Shown piece by piece: positions 37,128 through 50,303 of a DNA stretch of 64,000 nt. The position numbers and the translations under genes are program-made. The stretch's first letter is position 1. Each line of letters opens with the position of its first letter. The notes below the pieces were generated by a model. The model was not told the origin of the DNA. It saw only the letters and a list, made by a program, of their open reading frames with translations, and made no database searches. This DNA is from Gorsachius magnificus. Its lineage: Eukaryota; Chordata; Aves; Pelecaniformes; Ardeidae. The stretch is from the NCBI GenBank assembly GCA_034008185.1, contig CM067084.1, forward strand, positions 59,596,599 to 59,660,598, in the 5' to 3' direction.

Positions 37128-37395
37128 ATGATGGATTTGTAGATTGAGGTAATATCTTTTATTAAATCGGCTGTCATGGTGGAAAAATCAGACAAGCTTT
37201 CAGACTCACAAACCCTTCTTCAGAACCGAAAGAAAAGCACTCTGAAGGAAAGATGCAGTTTGAAAAACAGTGATTACAGTTTGGTTAGATATGCACCAAT
37301 TAAACTAGCTGCCAAATGTTCTTCAGTCCTTAGAAAAGTCTTTGACCAAAGGTCTTTGACAGAAAGATAATTTTTCTGAATTAATCTCTATTTCT
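37128..37395 (-). repeat. Old unclassified interspersed repeat
   Basis: Read on the minus strand, blocks GAAGAAGGGTTTGTGAGTC, GAAAGCTTGTC and AATAAAAGATATTACCTCA occur in this order at 37140-37225. I recall this block order from many amniote sequences (a response to AAGCTTGTC...TAATAAAAGATATTACC), and it is likely an ancient transposon 3' part. The class is uncertain. The sequence from 37230 to 37395 has no clear assignment. Confidence 0.4.
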
Positions 37396-37835
37396 TATAC
37401 TGCTCCACCAGTGAGTAGGCTGGGGTTCACAAGAATTTGAGAGGGGACACAGCTGGGACAGCTGACTCCAACTGACCAAAGGGATATTCCATACCATATG
37501 ACATCATTCTTAGCAATAAAAGCCAGGGGAAGAAGGAGAAAGGGAAGGATGTTTGGAGTGATGACATTTGTCTTCCCAAGTACCCTTTTACACATGATGT
37601 AGCCCAGCCTTCCTGGAGATGGGTGGGCATCTTCCTGACAATGGGAAGTAGTGAATTAACTCCTTATTTTGCTTTGCTTCTATGCATAACCTCTGTTTTA
37701 CCTATTGCACTGTCTTTGTCTCAATCCATGGGTTTTTTCACTTTTGCTCTTCTGATTCTTCCCCCATCCCAGTGTAGGGGGAGTGAACAAGTGGCTGTGT
37801 GGGGCTGAGCTGCCTACTGATGTTAAACCACAACA
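37396..37835 (+). mobile_element. 5'-truncated LTR, related to the ERV LTR group
   Basis: It retains a CRE-like TGACATCA (37499-37506) in the same ATTCCATACCATATG context as the other LTRs. It also has an ATAAAAGCC TATA-like block near 37520, a ..CTGTCTTTGTCTCAATCCATGGG.. U5-like block and an end at GTTAAACCACAACA. The first part of the LTR is missing. The start near 37396 is an estimate from where similarity to sister LTRs begins. No target duplication can be tested. Confidence 0.8.
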
Positions 37836-38413
37836 CGAACAGAAATTTTTTTCATCTCTAACATATGATATAAAAAAATACATTTCTTCTATCTAGAAAA
37901 ATTGTTTTGGGAAGTAAATGACATCACAGAAATGTACTGAAAATCCCCCAGATGCCATCAGAGTTTAAAGTGAGGATTGCTAAGCTCCAGCAATGGCTGT
38001 ATCCTCTCCCAGTGTTATTGATTCTTTCACATGAAAAAAGTAGTGAAGTAAAACTGTAAGAGGTGCTGGAAGATCCAGCCATGCCAGGACACTCAGGAGA
38101 GGCAAGTAAACTCTGGGGAAATGCTGAAACTTTGTGCCTTTTAGTTTTTTTCTACAGGTATTGCAATGGTGTCTTTTTTCTCCACTGTTCATTTTCAGAG
38201 TTTCATGAAATTATCAACAAATTACAAATGAAGTGAGAAATAACACTATATAAAATTAAGCAAAACAAATTCTAAAAGTGAACACTGATTCAAGGGGGGG
38301 AAAAAAAAGCAATGAAAACAAGCCAAAGAAATTAACAATAAGCATCAGCAAAATGAGGAGTTGATGGTCGTTATGACAAGATTTTAAAGAAGAATAAATA
38401 AATTAACAGTCAT
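37836..38413. other. AT-rich spacer, nothing recognised
   Basis: About 580 bp between two LTR remnants. No open frame with features; a G7-A run occurs near 38295. Confidence 0.5.
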
Positions 38414-38418
38414 CTCCC

Positions 38419-39159
38419 TGTTGGAGTGAGAGGGAAGCAAAAATAATGTGGTTTATTGGTGTAAAACAGTGAGTTAACAAAGTTCAGTGGTAAATGCGAC
38501 AATAGTTTATGAGATTCGATGGCAAGGTACACTTGGTTATTTACTGCACAGAGGACAGGGTCAGACAAAACTGTCAGGGAGATCCTCCCGTTGAGTCATG
38601 AGGTTCAGAAAAGATCCCCTTGCTTTCTAAACTCCCTCAGAGAGGAGTCTAGGTGCGGCTGGATCCAATCCTAGTCCCAGACTTGGTCAACAGTTTATGT
38701 CTAAAGGATTATATATGCGCGATTAATCCTTTATGTTACTTAGCTAAGATTTCCAAGTTAGCATGCTGTTAGTCACTTACCAAGAATCTGTCCTGGTAAG
38801 GAATCTCTCAGCTTCGAGGAGTAACCTTAAGAGGCATCCCTGCTCAAGGGGAGATCCTGGCGTGCAGCCCACTGCTGTGCAGGAGAGCTCAAAGGGCTCT
38901 TGGGCTGCTCACTATTTATGGGGGTAAGATAATTGGCTCATAGTCATATTTGCATACTGACCACTGTGCTTAGATGGGCACATTCCACAATAGCCCTTGG
39001 CTATTGCATTGTTATCTGTCTCCCCCCACATCCAGTGGGTGCATCCTTCAGGACCAGACACAGACCAGACACATCTATCACCACGGCCACAGGTGGTTAT
39101 CACTTGAAAGAGGTCAAAGGAGGGGGAGTCAGAGACGAGGGAGGGAGCACACCACCACA
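38419..39159 (-). mobile_element. Solo LTR of an unassigned ERV family, 741 bp
   Basis: Bounded by TG (TGTTGGAG on +) and CA (CACCACA), with a perfect 5-bp duplication CTCCC at 38414-38418 and 39160-39164. An AATAAA signal reads on the minus strand (TTTATT at 38452-38457), giving the orientation. The sequence differs from the other LTR groups here. The open frames inside (for example 38912-39160) lack domains. The family name is not assigned. Confidence 0.82.
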
Positions 39160-39164
39160 CTCCC

Positions 39165-41833
39165 AGAAAGCTAGGGTTGTATTACATCATTTACAGGGTA
39201 AATTACAAACCTGATTTCTCCACATATAAATTTAACTTGGAACTGGGAAATAAAAATGAAATAAGAAGTACTTGAAAATGAAAGTGAGTACTTTTTTTCT
39301 TTTTTTTTTTGTTAAATACTTTTTCTCCAAATGTCATATGCATAGGCCTGTTTTTCTTGTACGCAGATCTGAAACAAAACTCTTCAAGAAAGTGACCCAG
39401 AGTCTGGCCACTAAACTCAAGTGCTGGGCAGATTTTTCAAGCACTGCAGGGTCTATTTTGAATGGCTGTTTTTGTCACTGTATTAATATTTTTTTCCTAG
39501 ATTTCAGTAAATATAAAAAAAGAAAAAAAAAGTAATTTTCCTTAATACCAAATCTTGTTTGTGAAAGAGAGAAACAGTTCAAAACTTTCAGTTTCAGCTG
39601 AAGGTTTTTAAAGTGCTGGTGATATGTCAAAATAATTAGATGTCATCAAATTAAAGTCTTCATCAAGCTTCATTCTTGGCCATTGTAAACATTTTCTCAT
39701 GATACAATGACCTTTCTAGATTAAGAATTTTTTTCATTTCAGTCAGTTTGTTTAGCCAGACTTGATTCTAGTCTTATGCACAATGAAACATTGTGGAAAT
39801 AGCCTCAGGAATGTCCACTTGATGATGAAAGCACAAAGAGTTGTTTCAAAGAAGGATGTTCAACAGGAACTTTTAAGCCTACTATGTCTGTCAAAACTTT
39901 TCTGCAATCATTTTGCATTGATAAAGCTGGACCCTTTACCTTTGTAAATATTGCTTAATTAAAACAGTCCACTAACATTGCTTTAACGTTGAATCCTTTT
40001 TTTTTCTAAGTGGACTTCAGATTTTTCACTTTACTTTAATAGTGAAGGCAGAAGGCAATTGGAATTTTTTTTTCTAATGTTACAAAGAGTTTATACTCAT
40101 TTGAAGTGTTTAGGGCATGAGATTTTTCAAACTGCCAAGACCAGTTACTATAAAATGTTAAAGTAAAAGACTGACAGTATAACCAGGTGCTATATGCCAT
40201 TCCCATAATACACTGAGTTTATTAAAAAAATTAAAAAACCAAAAAAGTATTATAGACTTTCAAAATGTAAATTATTTTCTAGTTTGAATCCCTCTTTATG
40301 TATGAATAAGCAACTACATAGAGCAAGATCGTAATGTCATGTCTCTCGCCGAAATTTAGATATCTTTTCACTTCAGAAAAGTGCGGGCTTCTAGTCTAAC
40401 ATCATTGCTTTGTATGAAGTATTTGAAACAGTTTTACAACACACTATTAAGTTCAAGACATATAATAACTGAAACCCTCAACAATTGGGAAAATACTGAT
40501 TAATTATTCTGATTATAGAACTTCAGCACTGCTCCCTTTCCTCCTGTCTGAAGGGAGAATAATACACTATGGACGGTCACTGTGAATGGCGATGACAGTA
40601 TATACAGACAATATAAAATATATACTATGCTTTATTTTTAGGATAGTGTTTTAAACATGACTCAAACAGAATTCAGATTTAAGGACCTAAATAAAAGTGG
40701 CTTTAGTTTTATGGGCTGTGAACATTCCTCTGAAGACAGCTGTTACTGGCCTTTATCAGAAACTGATTTCTGGCACTTCTTATGATCTTAAATAGAGTAT
40801 AAGAAAAACATAAATATGTTGAAATAACCAATATACTAAAAATTGTCACTTTGGAACAAACTATTAGTATCTATGGGCTTTTATCTTCCCTCTTTAGGCA
40901 TAATTCCTCATTTCACACAAATTACAATGTTCTTCCCAAGTTTCTAAAATAAAATGCTGGAAAATATATTTAATTACCTTCTTTCTTTAATTCTACATTT
41001 ATAAAACTTATCCTGTCTTTATAACAGAGCTTGAATTTACTTTTTTTTTTCCAACTGTCCTCTAGGTTCTCGTAACTCAATACAGTATTTAAATTTGTCA
41101 TAATGATCATAATATATCATCATCAATAAGGAGAACTTAGATCTCATCTTTATGCTAAAATTGTTCTTGTGTCTGAGGATTACTTGCTGGAGAAATTTTG
41201 CTACTTTTCAGCCTTCTTTTTGTAGCAGCCACACTCAGAGCTAGTACTTGCATATGTGCTAACACAGTCATGTACAGTATATATGCCTATGGACAGGGTT
41301 AAAGCTGTGCCTCAGGTTTTTCACCTGAAAGTAATTTCAAATAGAGGTGAAATCCCATAAAAATACTTAGATGAAAATTGTAGGATATTTCTACATTTTA
41401 ATAATAATAATAATAATATAACTATAATAATAATAATATAACTATAATAATCTATTGTATTCATTATTATTATTCTATGAAATGATGGACTAAATCAAGA
41501 AAAAGTAACCTACACTTGAGGAATGTGATAGACCCTAAAATGTATGATAGATAAAAGAAAGCAGTTACATATGAGCAGAAGTGTAAGAAGGATGGGCACT
41601 GCATTTGATTAATATAAAGGTGGAGAAAGAATGAAGATTAATGGAGGGAAAAAAGCAGAGGAAACATGATTAGGGAGTAAAATAGCATTAATGTTCCTTG
41701 ATTAAACCTAAGAGTATTAGGCTACTTATAAGAAAGCCAATAGTTCCTCACTATATGGTTTAAAGGGTGCCTTTTACTCAGATGGAAGAAGACTGATAAC
41801 AGACTCTGTAGCAGTATTAGATGGAGATATTAT
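39165..41833. other. AT-rich intergenic sequence, no gene seen
   Basis: Nothing recognisable. It contains a TAA trinucleotide tract with an internal 20-bp duplication at 41399-41451. Confidence 0.5.
41399..41451 (+). repeat. (TAA)n microsatellite with duplicated TATAACTA block
   Basis: TAATAATAATAATATAACTA-like units occur twice in a row after an initial TAA run. Confidence 0.9.
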
Positions 41834-41838
41834 TAAAA

Positions 41839-42557
41839 TGTTGGTAACATATCTTAAGATAAAAATTTGTTTTACAGAATCAATAGAGAGTAATGATATT
41901 CAGATGGTACTGGAGCCCCAAAAGCCACTTGGCCAAATAGTCAGCAAATCAGGAACTGGTGGAAAGCTGGCCTTGTAATGAAGAATTTGTTACTGGCCTT
42001 GAACCTAATTTAGTGATAACATAAACTTGATTGCTGCAGTTCTAAAGATCACAAGTAAAAGGGAATACACTGCAAAGGCTGACTCTGCTGTGGCAGAGGT
42101 AAATAATGCCCCTGTTTGGATAGAAGAAATTAGTTCTACATAGTGCTGAGAAGTTTATTAAGACTGATGAATTAAGGGCACCAAAGAGGAAAACAATGCC
42201 AAGAAAGTTATGGCCTAACATTACCAAGTAAAAACACAAGGACCTCAGAAACAACACAAGCACCCAGATTCACCTGTGGTGTCTCAAGAGCTGATCAATT
42301 CTCACTTAACTGTAGTTTTGCTTATTTGTGCTAGTTAATTTGTTAGCAGTTTATCTGACATATCCTTTAACTGTTGATATCTCAGGTGACATTATGTGAG
42401 TTATTCTATTCATGCTTTGAAGTGGTATGGAAATGGTGAGTAGCTCTTCTCTCCTACTGCAAGGACTGCCTTCATCTCAACCCACAAGTTTTGCATCTTA
42501 TTTTCTTCCCCTGTCCTGCTGAGGAGAGGGGCTGAGACAGCAGCTTAATGGGCACCA
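41839..42557 (+). mobile_element. Solo LTR, 719 bp, second unassigned ERV family
   Basis: Bounded by TGTTGGTAAC (start) and GGCACCA (end), with TAAAA directly before (41834-41838) and directly after (42558-42562). The right third has a U5-like CTTCATCTCAACCCACAAG block followed by a C/T-rich and GAGGAGAGGGGC stretch, as in other avian ERV LTRs. The duplication is AT-rich and could match by chance, so the left boundary is less sure than the right. Confidence 0.65.
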
Positions 42558-42562
42558 TAAAA

Positions 42563-42689
42563 TGGCATATAAAGAAACAAAGCAGTCAAGGATTTAAAAT
42601 GTTTTAACTTATTTTTACTGTAACCCTGCTCTGTATCACTGAACTATAAATGAGAAATTCAATCCTCTAATATCCTTTGGCTGCCTATG
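42563..42689. other. Short spacer between two solo LTRs
   Basis: Only 127 bp of AT-rich DNA separates the end of the 41839 LTR duplication from the 42690 LTR. Its last 5 bp, CTATG, is the left target duplication of the latter. Confidence 0.8.
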
Positions 42690-43805
42690 TGTGGTGGGTT
42701 GACCCTGGCTGGATGCCAGGTGCCCAGAAAGCCTCTCTATCACTCCCCCTCTTCCTAAACTGGACAGGGGAGAGAAAATGTAACAAAAGGCTCATGGGTT
42801 GGGGTAAGGACAGGGAGATTAGTCAACAATTACCTTTGTGGGCAAAACAGACTCAACTTGGAGAAACTTTATTTATTAACAATCAAATCAGAATAGGGTA
42901 ATGAGAAATAAAACCAAATCTTAAAATACCTTCCTTCCATCCCTTCTTTCTTCCCAGGCTCAACTTTACTCCCGATTTCTTTACCTGCAACCCCCAGCAG
43001 TGCAGGGGGACAGGCAATGGGGACTGTGGTCAGTTCATCACACATTGTCTCTGCCTCTCCTTCCTCCTCAAGGGAAGGATTCCTCACACTCTTCTCCTGT
43101 TCCAGCGTGGGGTCCCTCCTATGGGAGACAGTCCTCCATGAAATTTTCTGATGTGAATCCTTCCCATGGGCTGCAGTTCCTCATGACCAGTTCCAGTGTG
43201 GGTGCCTTCCATGGGGTGCAGTCCTTCAGGAGCAGACTGCTCCAGCATGGGTCCCCCACAGAGTCATAAGTTCTGTCAGCAAACCTGTTCCAGCATAAGC
43301 TCCTCTCTGCACAGGTCTGCAGGTCCTTCCAAGAGCCTGCTCCAGCACGGGCTTCCAACAGGGTCACAGCCTCCTTTTGGGCAGATCCAGCCCACAGATC
43401 CAGCATGGGGTTCTCCATAGGTGGTGTTCCACCATGGATGTCCATAGGCTGCAGGGGGACAGCCTGCCTCACCATGGTCTTCAGCATGGGCTGTAGGAGA
43501 ATCTCTGCTCCAGTGCCTGGAGCACCTCCTTCCCCTCCTTCTCCACTGACCTTGGTGTCTGCAGGGCTGTTTCTCTTCTCTCCCAGCTGCTGTTGCACAG
43601 AAGCTTTTTCCCCTTTTTAAATCTGTTATCACAAAAGTGCTACCACCATCTCTGATGGGCTCAGTCTTGGCCAGTGGTGGGTCCATCTTGGAGTTGGCTG
43701 GCATTGCGTCTATCCGACACAGGAGAAGCTTCTAGCAGCATCTCACAGAAGCCACTCCTGTAGCCTCCCCCTCTTACCAAAACCTTGCCACACAAAGTCA
43801 ATACA
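42690..43805 (-). mobile_element. Solo LTR, 1116 bp, third unassigned ERV family, with internal repeats
   Basis: TG...CA ends with a perfect 5-bp duplication CTATG (42685-42689 and 43806-43810). Minus orientation follows from a TATA-like TTTAAA (43615-43622) upstream of overlapping AATAAA signals (TTTATTTATT on + at 42868-42877). That leaves about 740 bp between TATA-like box and poly(A) signal, an unusually long R-like region. Within it a CTCCAGCATGGG-like unit recurs near 43099, 43190, 43249, 43288, 43339 and 43399. A minus-strand frame of 159 codons (43119-43598) is open across the repeats but begins on GTG. The same family starts again at 63329. Confidence 0.9.
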
Positions 43806-46800
43806 CTATGAAATTTAAAAGAAAAAGAAAGTTGATCTTTGCTTTTGCTTTTTATGAGGAAAAAGATTTGAGATTTTTCTCTTAGAACTTCACTGAGATT
43901 TACCTGAGATCTACACCTGTCATAACAGTATGTAAAGTTATAAAATATTGATGTGATAGACTTGATAATATTTTAGCAATAGTTGCCATAAAAAGGTGAA
44001 GAAATCAAAGGTTTTACAAATGTATTAAATAATGTATTCTCATTGTTACTCATATACAAATATATTTTTCTCCTCAAAATGTTAATATTACCAAAATAAC
44101 ACCTGAGTTTAGATCATATTATTAATATGAAACCTTCCAACCTGAAATGTTTTATACAGGCAATACACAACATCTGGACCTTGTAATTGAATTTTTTGAA
44201 GTTTTTAATTTTTTGGAGTCATGTGTGGGTCAATGATCTGGACATGATCATTTACAGAGCACACAAAATTAATCAGCTCATTAAATATGGAAAAGTCACA
44301 GTGAAAGTTAAAGTACAAGTCACTTATTTATAAAAACCCCCATTTTGCCCTTGAGCTGCTGATGTAGCAGCTCATACTACATTTTCCATCTACCATTCAT
44401 GTACAGAAAGTTTAGTATCAGGGCCTAAAATGGTCAATGTGCATGTGTGTATATGTATATAAAATAATTTAATTAAAATATCCATTGCATTTATTTTTAA
44501 ATGACTGTAGCTCATGCTTGAAAGAGTAAATTGATAATTTTGAAGATAAATCAACATAGTTCAACAGAGTTCAAAGCAAATATCAATAGTACTTTGGATT
44601 TAATTTTATCAGTTTGATAAAGTATGAAGGCTTGTGATCCCCTCTGCCTTACTGTTCATTTATTAGATTTGGAGGAAGCCAGGAATGGTCATAAAAATAG
44701 GAACTTACTTCTTTTCTATATGAAGACTCTAATTCAGCATAAAACCCAAAGAAAAAGAAAAAAACGTTGTCTTTAATGTAGCCTAGGTAGATGGACAACA
44801 GGGATGAGATAGAGAAAAGGAGACCTGTTGAACAACAGTCAAAGTGGGTAAGCCACACTCAGTAATCACAGAACAATAATTTCCCATTTTTTCATTCAAT
44901 TCACTGAAGTAAAAACAGCAAGCAAAGCCTACTGAATGTACTCAAATCCACAGGGTATTTCTAATTTGCACAGGAAGCTTTAGCATAAAGCTTATGTTTA
45001 TCTGTCTTAGAGAGCCTTATATATATTTATATAAGCATGCATTTTAAATATACCCTGAATTATGTCTAATCTATGTATAAGAAGCTATTGTTAGCAATAT
45101 TTATTTTAAAGATATTTCCTGTATCTCAGAATATTCAGACTGATTTGCATATGGATATCAGAAGCTCACCCCACATAAGCTTAGAAGTGAGTAAATAAAC
45201 CAATAATTGTTAATAATACTAGTAGAAAACATAAACCAAAGCTGTGAAACAAACTATGAAGGCTCAAGAAGATTTACGGCATTTTAAAAGTTGTTGAAGA
45301 TACTGCACATTTAGGAAATGGGGTCTGCATTTGTTTTCTTTTGCTGCGGTGAGAAGTTATGCTGTCTAACCTTATTCAGTGAAAAAGATCTGGCAGGTTT
45401 TCAAAGTGTTACGTCTTTTATCTCAGCTTCATATTTTGTATATCTAAGCATGCATTTTTGAGAGGAAGCACTGGTAATGCTACTTTGTAGTCACACTGTG
45501 TTGCACCTACCATCTAATCATTGGAATGGTCTTCAAACAGACTAAAGACAGTTCATCAAATAAAAAAAGAAAATACTCATTTCTGTTAGAGGCAGTTGAA
45601 GGAAGATGGAAGGCACATAATTACTGCAAACATTTTAGTGAGTTTTTCTTCATTTCATTTTCTACCAGCTGCAATGTCAATGAACATCTAGTCCTGGAAA
45701 ATTTCACACATAAGAATTGTCGTCATTGTTTTTAAATTAATTACTCGCAAGATAAAACTATCAATAAGAGGAAGGCTATTTGGGATCAAATCTATACATG
45801 TTGTTTCATTTCTATTTCATAGTCTGACAGGACATGTAACCTCCAGCTGGCTATGTGAAATGGAGCTTAAACCCCTTTTTGACTCTAAAAGCAAGCAGAG
45901 GATTTTCTGTATTTCAGAGTATTTTCACTTGGCATTTCTTAAATATTATCATTATGATCCTGTTTATTTCTGTTTCCTTCTTATTCCTAAGTGAGTTTTA
46001 CATCAGTGATATTTCAAATTTGACTCCCAAGAGAGGAGAAACATTACATAAAATGGTAAGGAAAAAGACTAATATCTGAAAAATATTCTTTAGCAATGTT
46101 ACCAAATTGCTAAGTGGATAGAAGTAAACTTAAATGTCAAATATTTAGGAAGTGGACTTCTCTTATCCTATCCTGTCCTCATACATATGAAGTTAATTTA
46201 TCTTAGCAATAGAGAAGCAATTTTCCAGAGGTTTTCCATACAAACTCAGGCTGTCTACATACCTAAAGCCCCTGCTGTTTTTTTCTGAAGATTGCTTCTG
46301 ACACTGGCTATTCAGCTATGAGATAGAAAGCAATTTAGAAAACAGGCTTTTGAGGATTTTTTTTTTTAAAGCTCACATCATCCAAATTATGTATATATAT
46401 AAGCTGGTGATTTCTAGTGTGCTTGACTTCAGTAGAGCAATGCTGATTTACAGCAGATAAAGACTGTAAGATTTTGGCACTCCTATATTCTTCTTGCTTA
46501 GGAAATAACATCCCAGCTTTTCTTCTTTCTCTGCAGTAGTATGAATAACATGCTGTACTTTCATGAACACATGGATGTATTTTTGAGTTGTAAATTTAAT
46601 TTCTTTACAAATCCCTCAAAATTAAAAATACGTGCAATCATGCAACTACTTATGTCTTTGAAAAGGATTTATTTTCTTCCTACTTTAAATGAAGGAGATG
46701 AAACTCAAGAAAGTTAATAACAGGCTCTGATCTGATCTCATTCCTCTCAGCATAATTCCAGGTCGGTTATGCTCAGCAGGAGAAAAAGTGCAAGTGAATA

Positions 46801-49800
46801 GCTTTTTTTACTCTGAATTGTAAGAAGGATTTATGATTGCAAAACTGAATGTTCTGTCACTGATAAAAAGATTTCTAAAATAGATTAAGGGAAATATAAG
46901 TAATTTCAAATGTGCGTGCCTTTGTCTATTGTGAGTTCAATGAGATTTTTGATAATATTATGTACACAGTTACTCAAAATGACCTTTATTCTTTCTCAGA
47001 CTGCTTGATAACTTTGGACATAGCTAATATCATTTCTAATGTTAGGTTTGAACCATAGTATCTTGCAAAATCATTATTAGTCTCTGAGAGAAGTAAACTA
47101 GTCTGGCCCTTCTTTTTCTACATATGATCATGACCATTAATCCAGCTGATCAAATCAAATGTCTAACAACTTAATTCTGCATCTCCTCCCATTCGCATTT
47201 CCTGCTTCCAGGACTTTTGGGGGCAATAAATCTCTTGCAGCTTGGCCAGAACCTGTCTGAGGACTGAGGGTAGGACAAGCCTCATTCATTTAGGACTGGC
47301 TTGTGAACAGTTTGTTTTTCCATTCTAGAGGAACACAAGGAGACCTTACAAGTTGCTTTTGGCTATATGGATTGATAGGACTAATAGGACTAGTTCCTGA
47401 TTTTCTCCCACTGTACACCCTCTTCAGTTCCCACTACAACATAGCTTTCCTGATTTATTTTTTTTCCCCTGGGCCGTCTTAATCTTTTTTCCTGATTTGG
47501 CCTAAAAGTGTTGAGTTGGGTTCTTTGTCATTCCTGAGAACCATAGCCAAAGCGTAAAATGTTCATTTTTCTGACCATTGCAATACACAAATTTTGGGGA
47601 TGGGAAGAAGAAAAGTCATAAAACAAGGGCTGGTTGAAACTGGACAAACAGGTTAAAAATAACTTTCAAAATGCATTGCCCAAGAATTCTGTATATGTAG
47701 GATATTAATATTCTACTAGTCAGTAAGGGGGAAGAATTTTAATGTTACTGATAGACATAGTAATAATTGCAAATCTAATAGCACATGCTGCTCTTGATTA
47801 CACTTCATAAGGAAGGCAAAGCAGAAAAGCTTTTTCTAACTGAGGACGAGGTCTATTGTTGATTTTAGATGTCATAATCCAATAAGTTTCTGAATTTTGG
47901 AAATTGCGTAGAGGAGTCTAGGTTGAAGGTCAAGAAACCCTTTGTTTCAAGAAAGGTTTTGTTGTTTGGTAGGTGAAACTAATGGGGTTATCCAAACTTC
48001 ATTGTGAATAGGTATCAGCAGACAATGAAAAATAATATGAAAATGATTGTGGTATCACCAAAGTCATTCTCTCTTTGACTAAAGAAGAATAATTTTCTAA
48101 TAATAGTCATGATTCAGTAATATATGTTGGGGAAAGCAATTAAAAATCTCTTCAGCAGAGAATTTAAGGATCAGGGAGTTTCACTGTGCTGGTTTTAAAA
48201 ACTCCTTTCTTGGTAGGGAAAAAAAAGAAAGGACTGCTGTGGAGTTATCGCACCCTTCGACTAGAAAAAGCTATGGGAAATTCTTAAAGATTTACTTAAG
48301 GTGCACCAGGCAGCTCAGAGAATGTTCTTTCTTGTGTACAAGGGCAATCATTACATATGTTACTGGGGTGGGTGGGGAAGGGCAAAAAAGAATTACTAGT
48401 GGCCTGTTAACAAGAAGACTGGTGTTTTAAATCTGGATCCCCTGTTTATAGAGATTTTCTCACTGCAGAGGGGTTTAAATGGAAAAAAAGTAGTCTGGAT
48501 TTTTTAAAGTTTCTCTGTCACACTTAATCATAGCATATGTTTTTTCAGTCCATGGTTATTTTAATTATCCCATAGATTCCAATAACATGCAGGTCTGTGA
48601 GTGTCCAGAAATCATATGACTATCTGTATCCTTCAGACCTCCACCAGTAAGCAAAACAACAATGTGACATGTGTGGTAGATGCTACACTGGAAAGTAAGA
48701 ATATATATATATCAGCACAGCATTGACAATGTGAAGATTTTTTACGTATTTGGAAAGTTACTGCAGGATTAGGGTCAAAGAGAGGTAACTTGACCTGCTC
48801 CTCTGCCTGTATATCTAAAGTAGATATTTCTGGCTTCCTTTTTATATGAAAACCTGAAAAAGAAAGGTGTGTTTAAAGAATAAAAACCATAGAAATGAAA
48901 AAGGAATCAGACACTGTTTATAAAGGGTATCTTAATAGGGACAGTGGCTACTTTTTCTCTGTGTTCTAATTTGCCTTACAAGAATGAAAAATATTATTAT
49001 ATTCCATAAAAAAATTTTTTTTAGTGAACTCAGAAATGTAACTCAATATATGGATTCAAGGAAAACAAAATATATTACGAAGAACTGATAAAAGCCTTAT
49101 CTGTTGAGCTGACAGGCGCTATGCATTTTGAAAGAGCTAGAGAGAATCCATTTGTGATTTTCTTTTCTGAGTTGTAACAGCATAGCTATCTTAGAAGATG
49201 ATGTCAAACATTTCTTCCGTTACACTGCCCGTTCCTCTTCATCTCATACACTTGGTAACCTTGCATAATTTATGTAAGTCTTAAGAGTTTTCCAAACTGT
49301 AGTGATTTGCTTTGTTAAAAAAGGCACAACAAGAAACAAGGTGGTTTCTGTTTGCCAGATCTCTTTATAGAAGAGACTAACAAATATCTACTGGATATAC
49401 TTTATATCTTTGTAAGAATTTTCACTTAAGATCATTATTTAAAAATTAGAAAGTTTCAAACTTCATTTAGACTCTGGACATTCTTAAATCTTATGCAAAG
49501 CATTACTTATTTTATGAAAAAAATACTATGACAAAAATACTGTTTTGTAAAACAAAAAGAAAAAAAAATGTGAAAATATAGCTCTGTAAATGAGGAACAT
49601 AAAAGAGTTCAGTCCAGATGAAGTCTGTCTCTTAGAAGTTACACAGAGTAATTAATGTGAATTGTAAAACTATATCACTGCAAAGAACTATTCTTATTCA
49701 ATTTCCCTTATACCTACAACTTACAATGTGAAGATCTTTCTCACCCATACTATTTTTGGGTTTTTTTTGTGTTTTGTTTCAGATGTGCAATGCCATAATA

Positions 49801-50216
49801 ATCATACCATTCCTCTTTGCTCAAGGAGAGTTAATATGTTTTCTTGTACACATCTGTTCCATTACAGACTTTATAAGACTGGTATTTGCAGTGCACTATT
49901 TTTTTCTATGTGATTTTTGTAGAAGTATGATTCCTGTTATCAAAATTCTTTGATAGCATGAATTTATAAGAGTTTGTTTTTTGTTTTTTTTTCTAAAAAA
50001 GAATAGAAAGGAAGAAGAAAAAGGCCAAACTTCAACCCAAATTTTGTAGCTATCTATATCGCATTCATCTTTGATAGCTAAATAAAGTCTAGCTGAACGG
50101 AGCACTGATGAAAATGGTACAGATAAACTTAAAATAAGGATGTTCGAGAACCACATGGTCACTGATTGTCACTGTTATGCAAATATTTTTAAGTCTAGTA
50201 ACAAAAAGGTGTGGGA

Positions 50217-50303
50217 GTTCCTTCCCTCTTTCCATCCTTCTTTCCTTTTTTCCAGACATTACAGCCTTTCCTCCCTTCCTCCCTCCCTTTCTTCCTTCCA
50301 TCC
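50217..50303 (+). repeat. Polypyrimidine (CCTT-like) tract
   Basis: Imperfect CCTT/CCTTT units with a short interruption (CAGACATTACAG). It produces several meaningless open frames on both strands. Confidence 0.85.

Noticed and set aside
43119..43598. 159-codon minus-strand frame as a host gene
   Set aside because: It lies wholly inside a solo LTR with a 5-bp target duplication and is generated by the internal repeats; kept only as a finding about the LTR.
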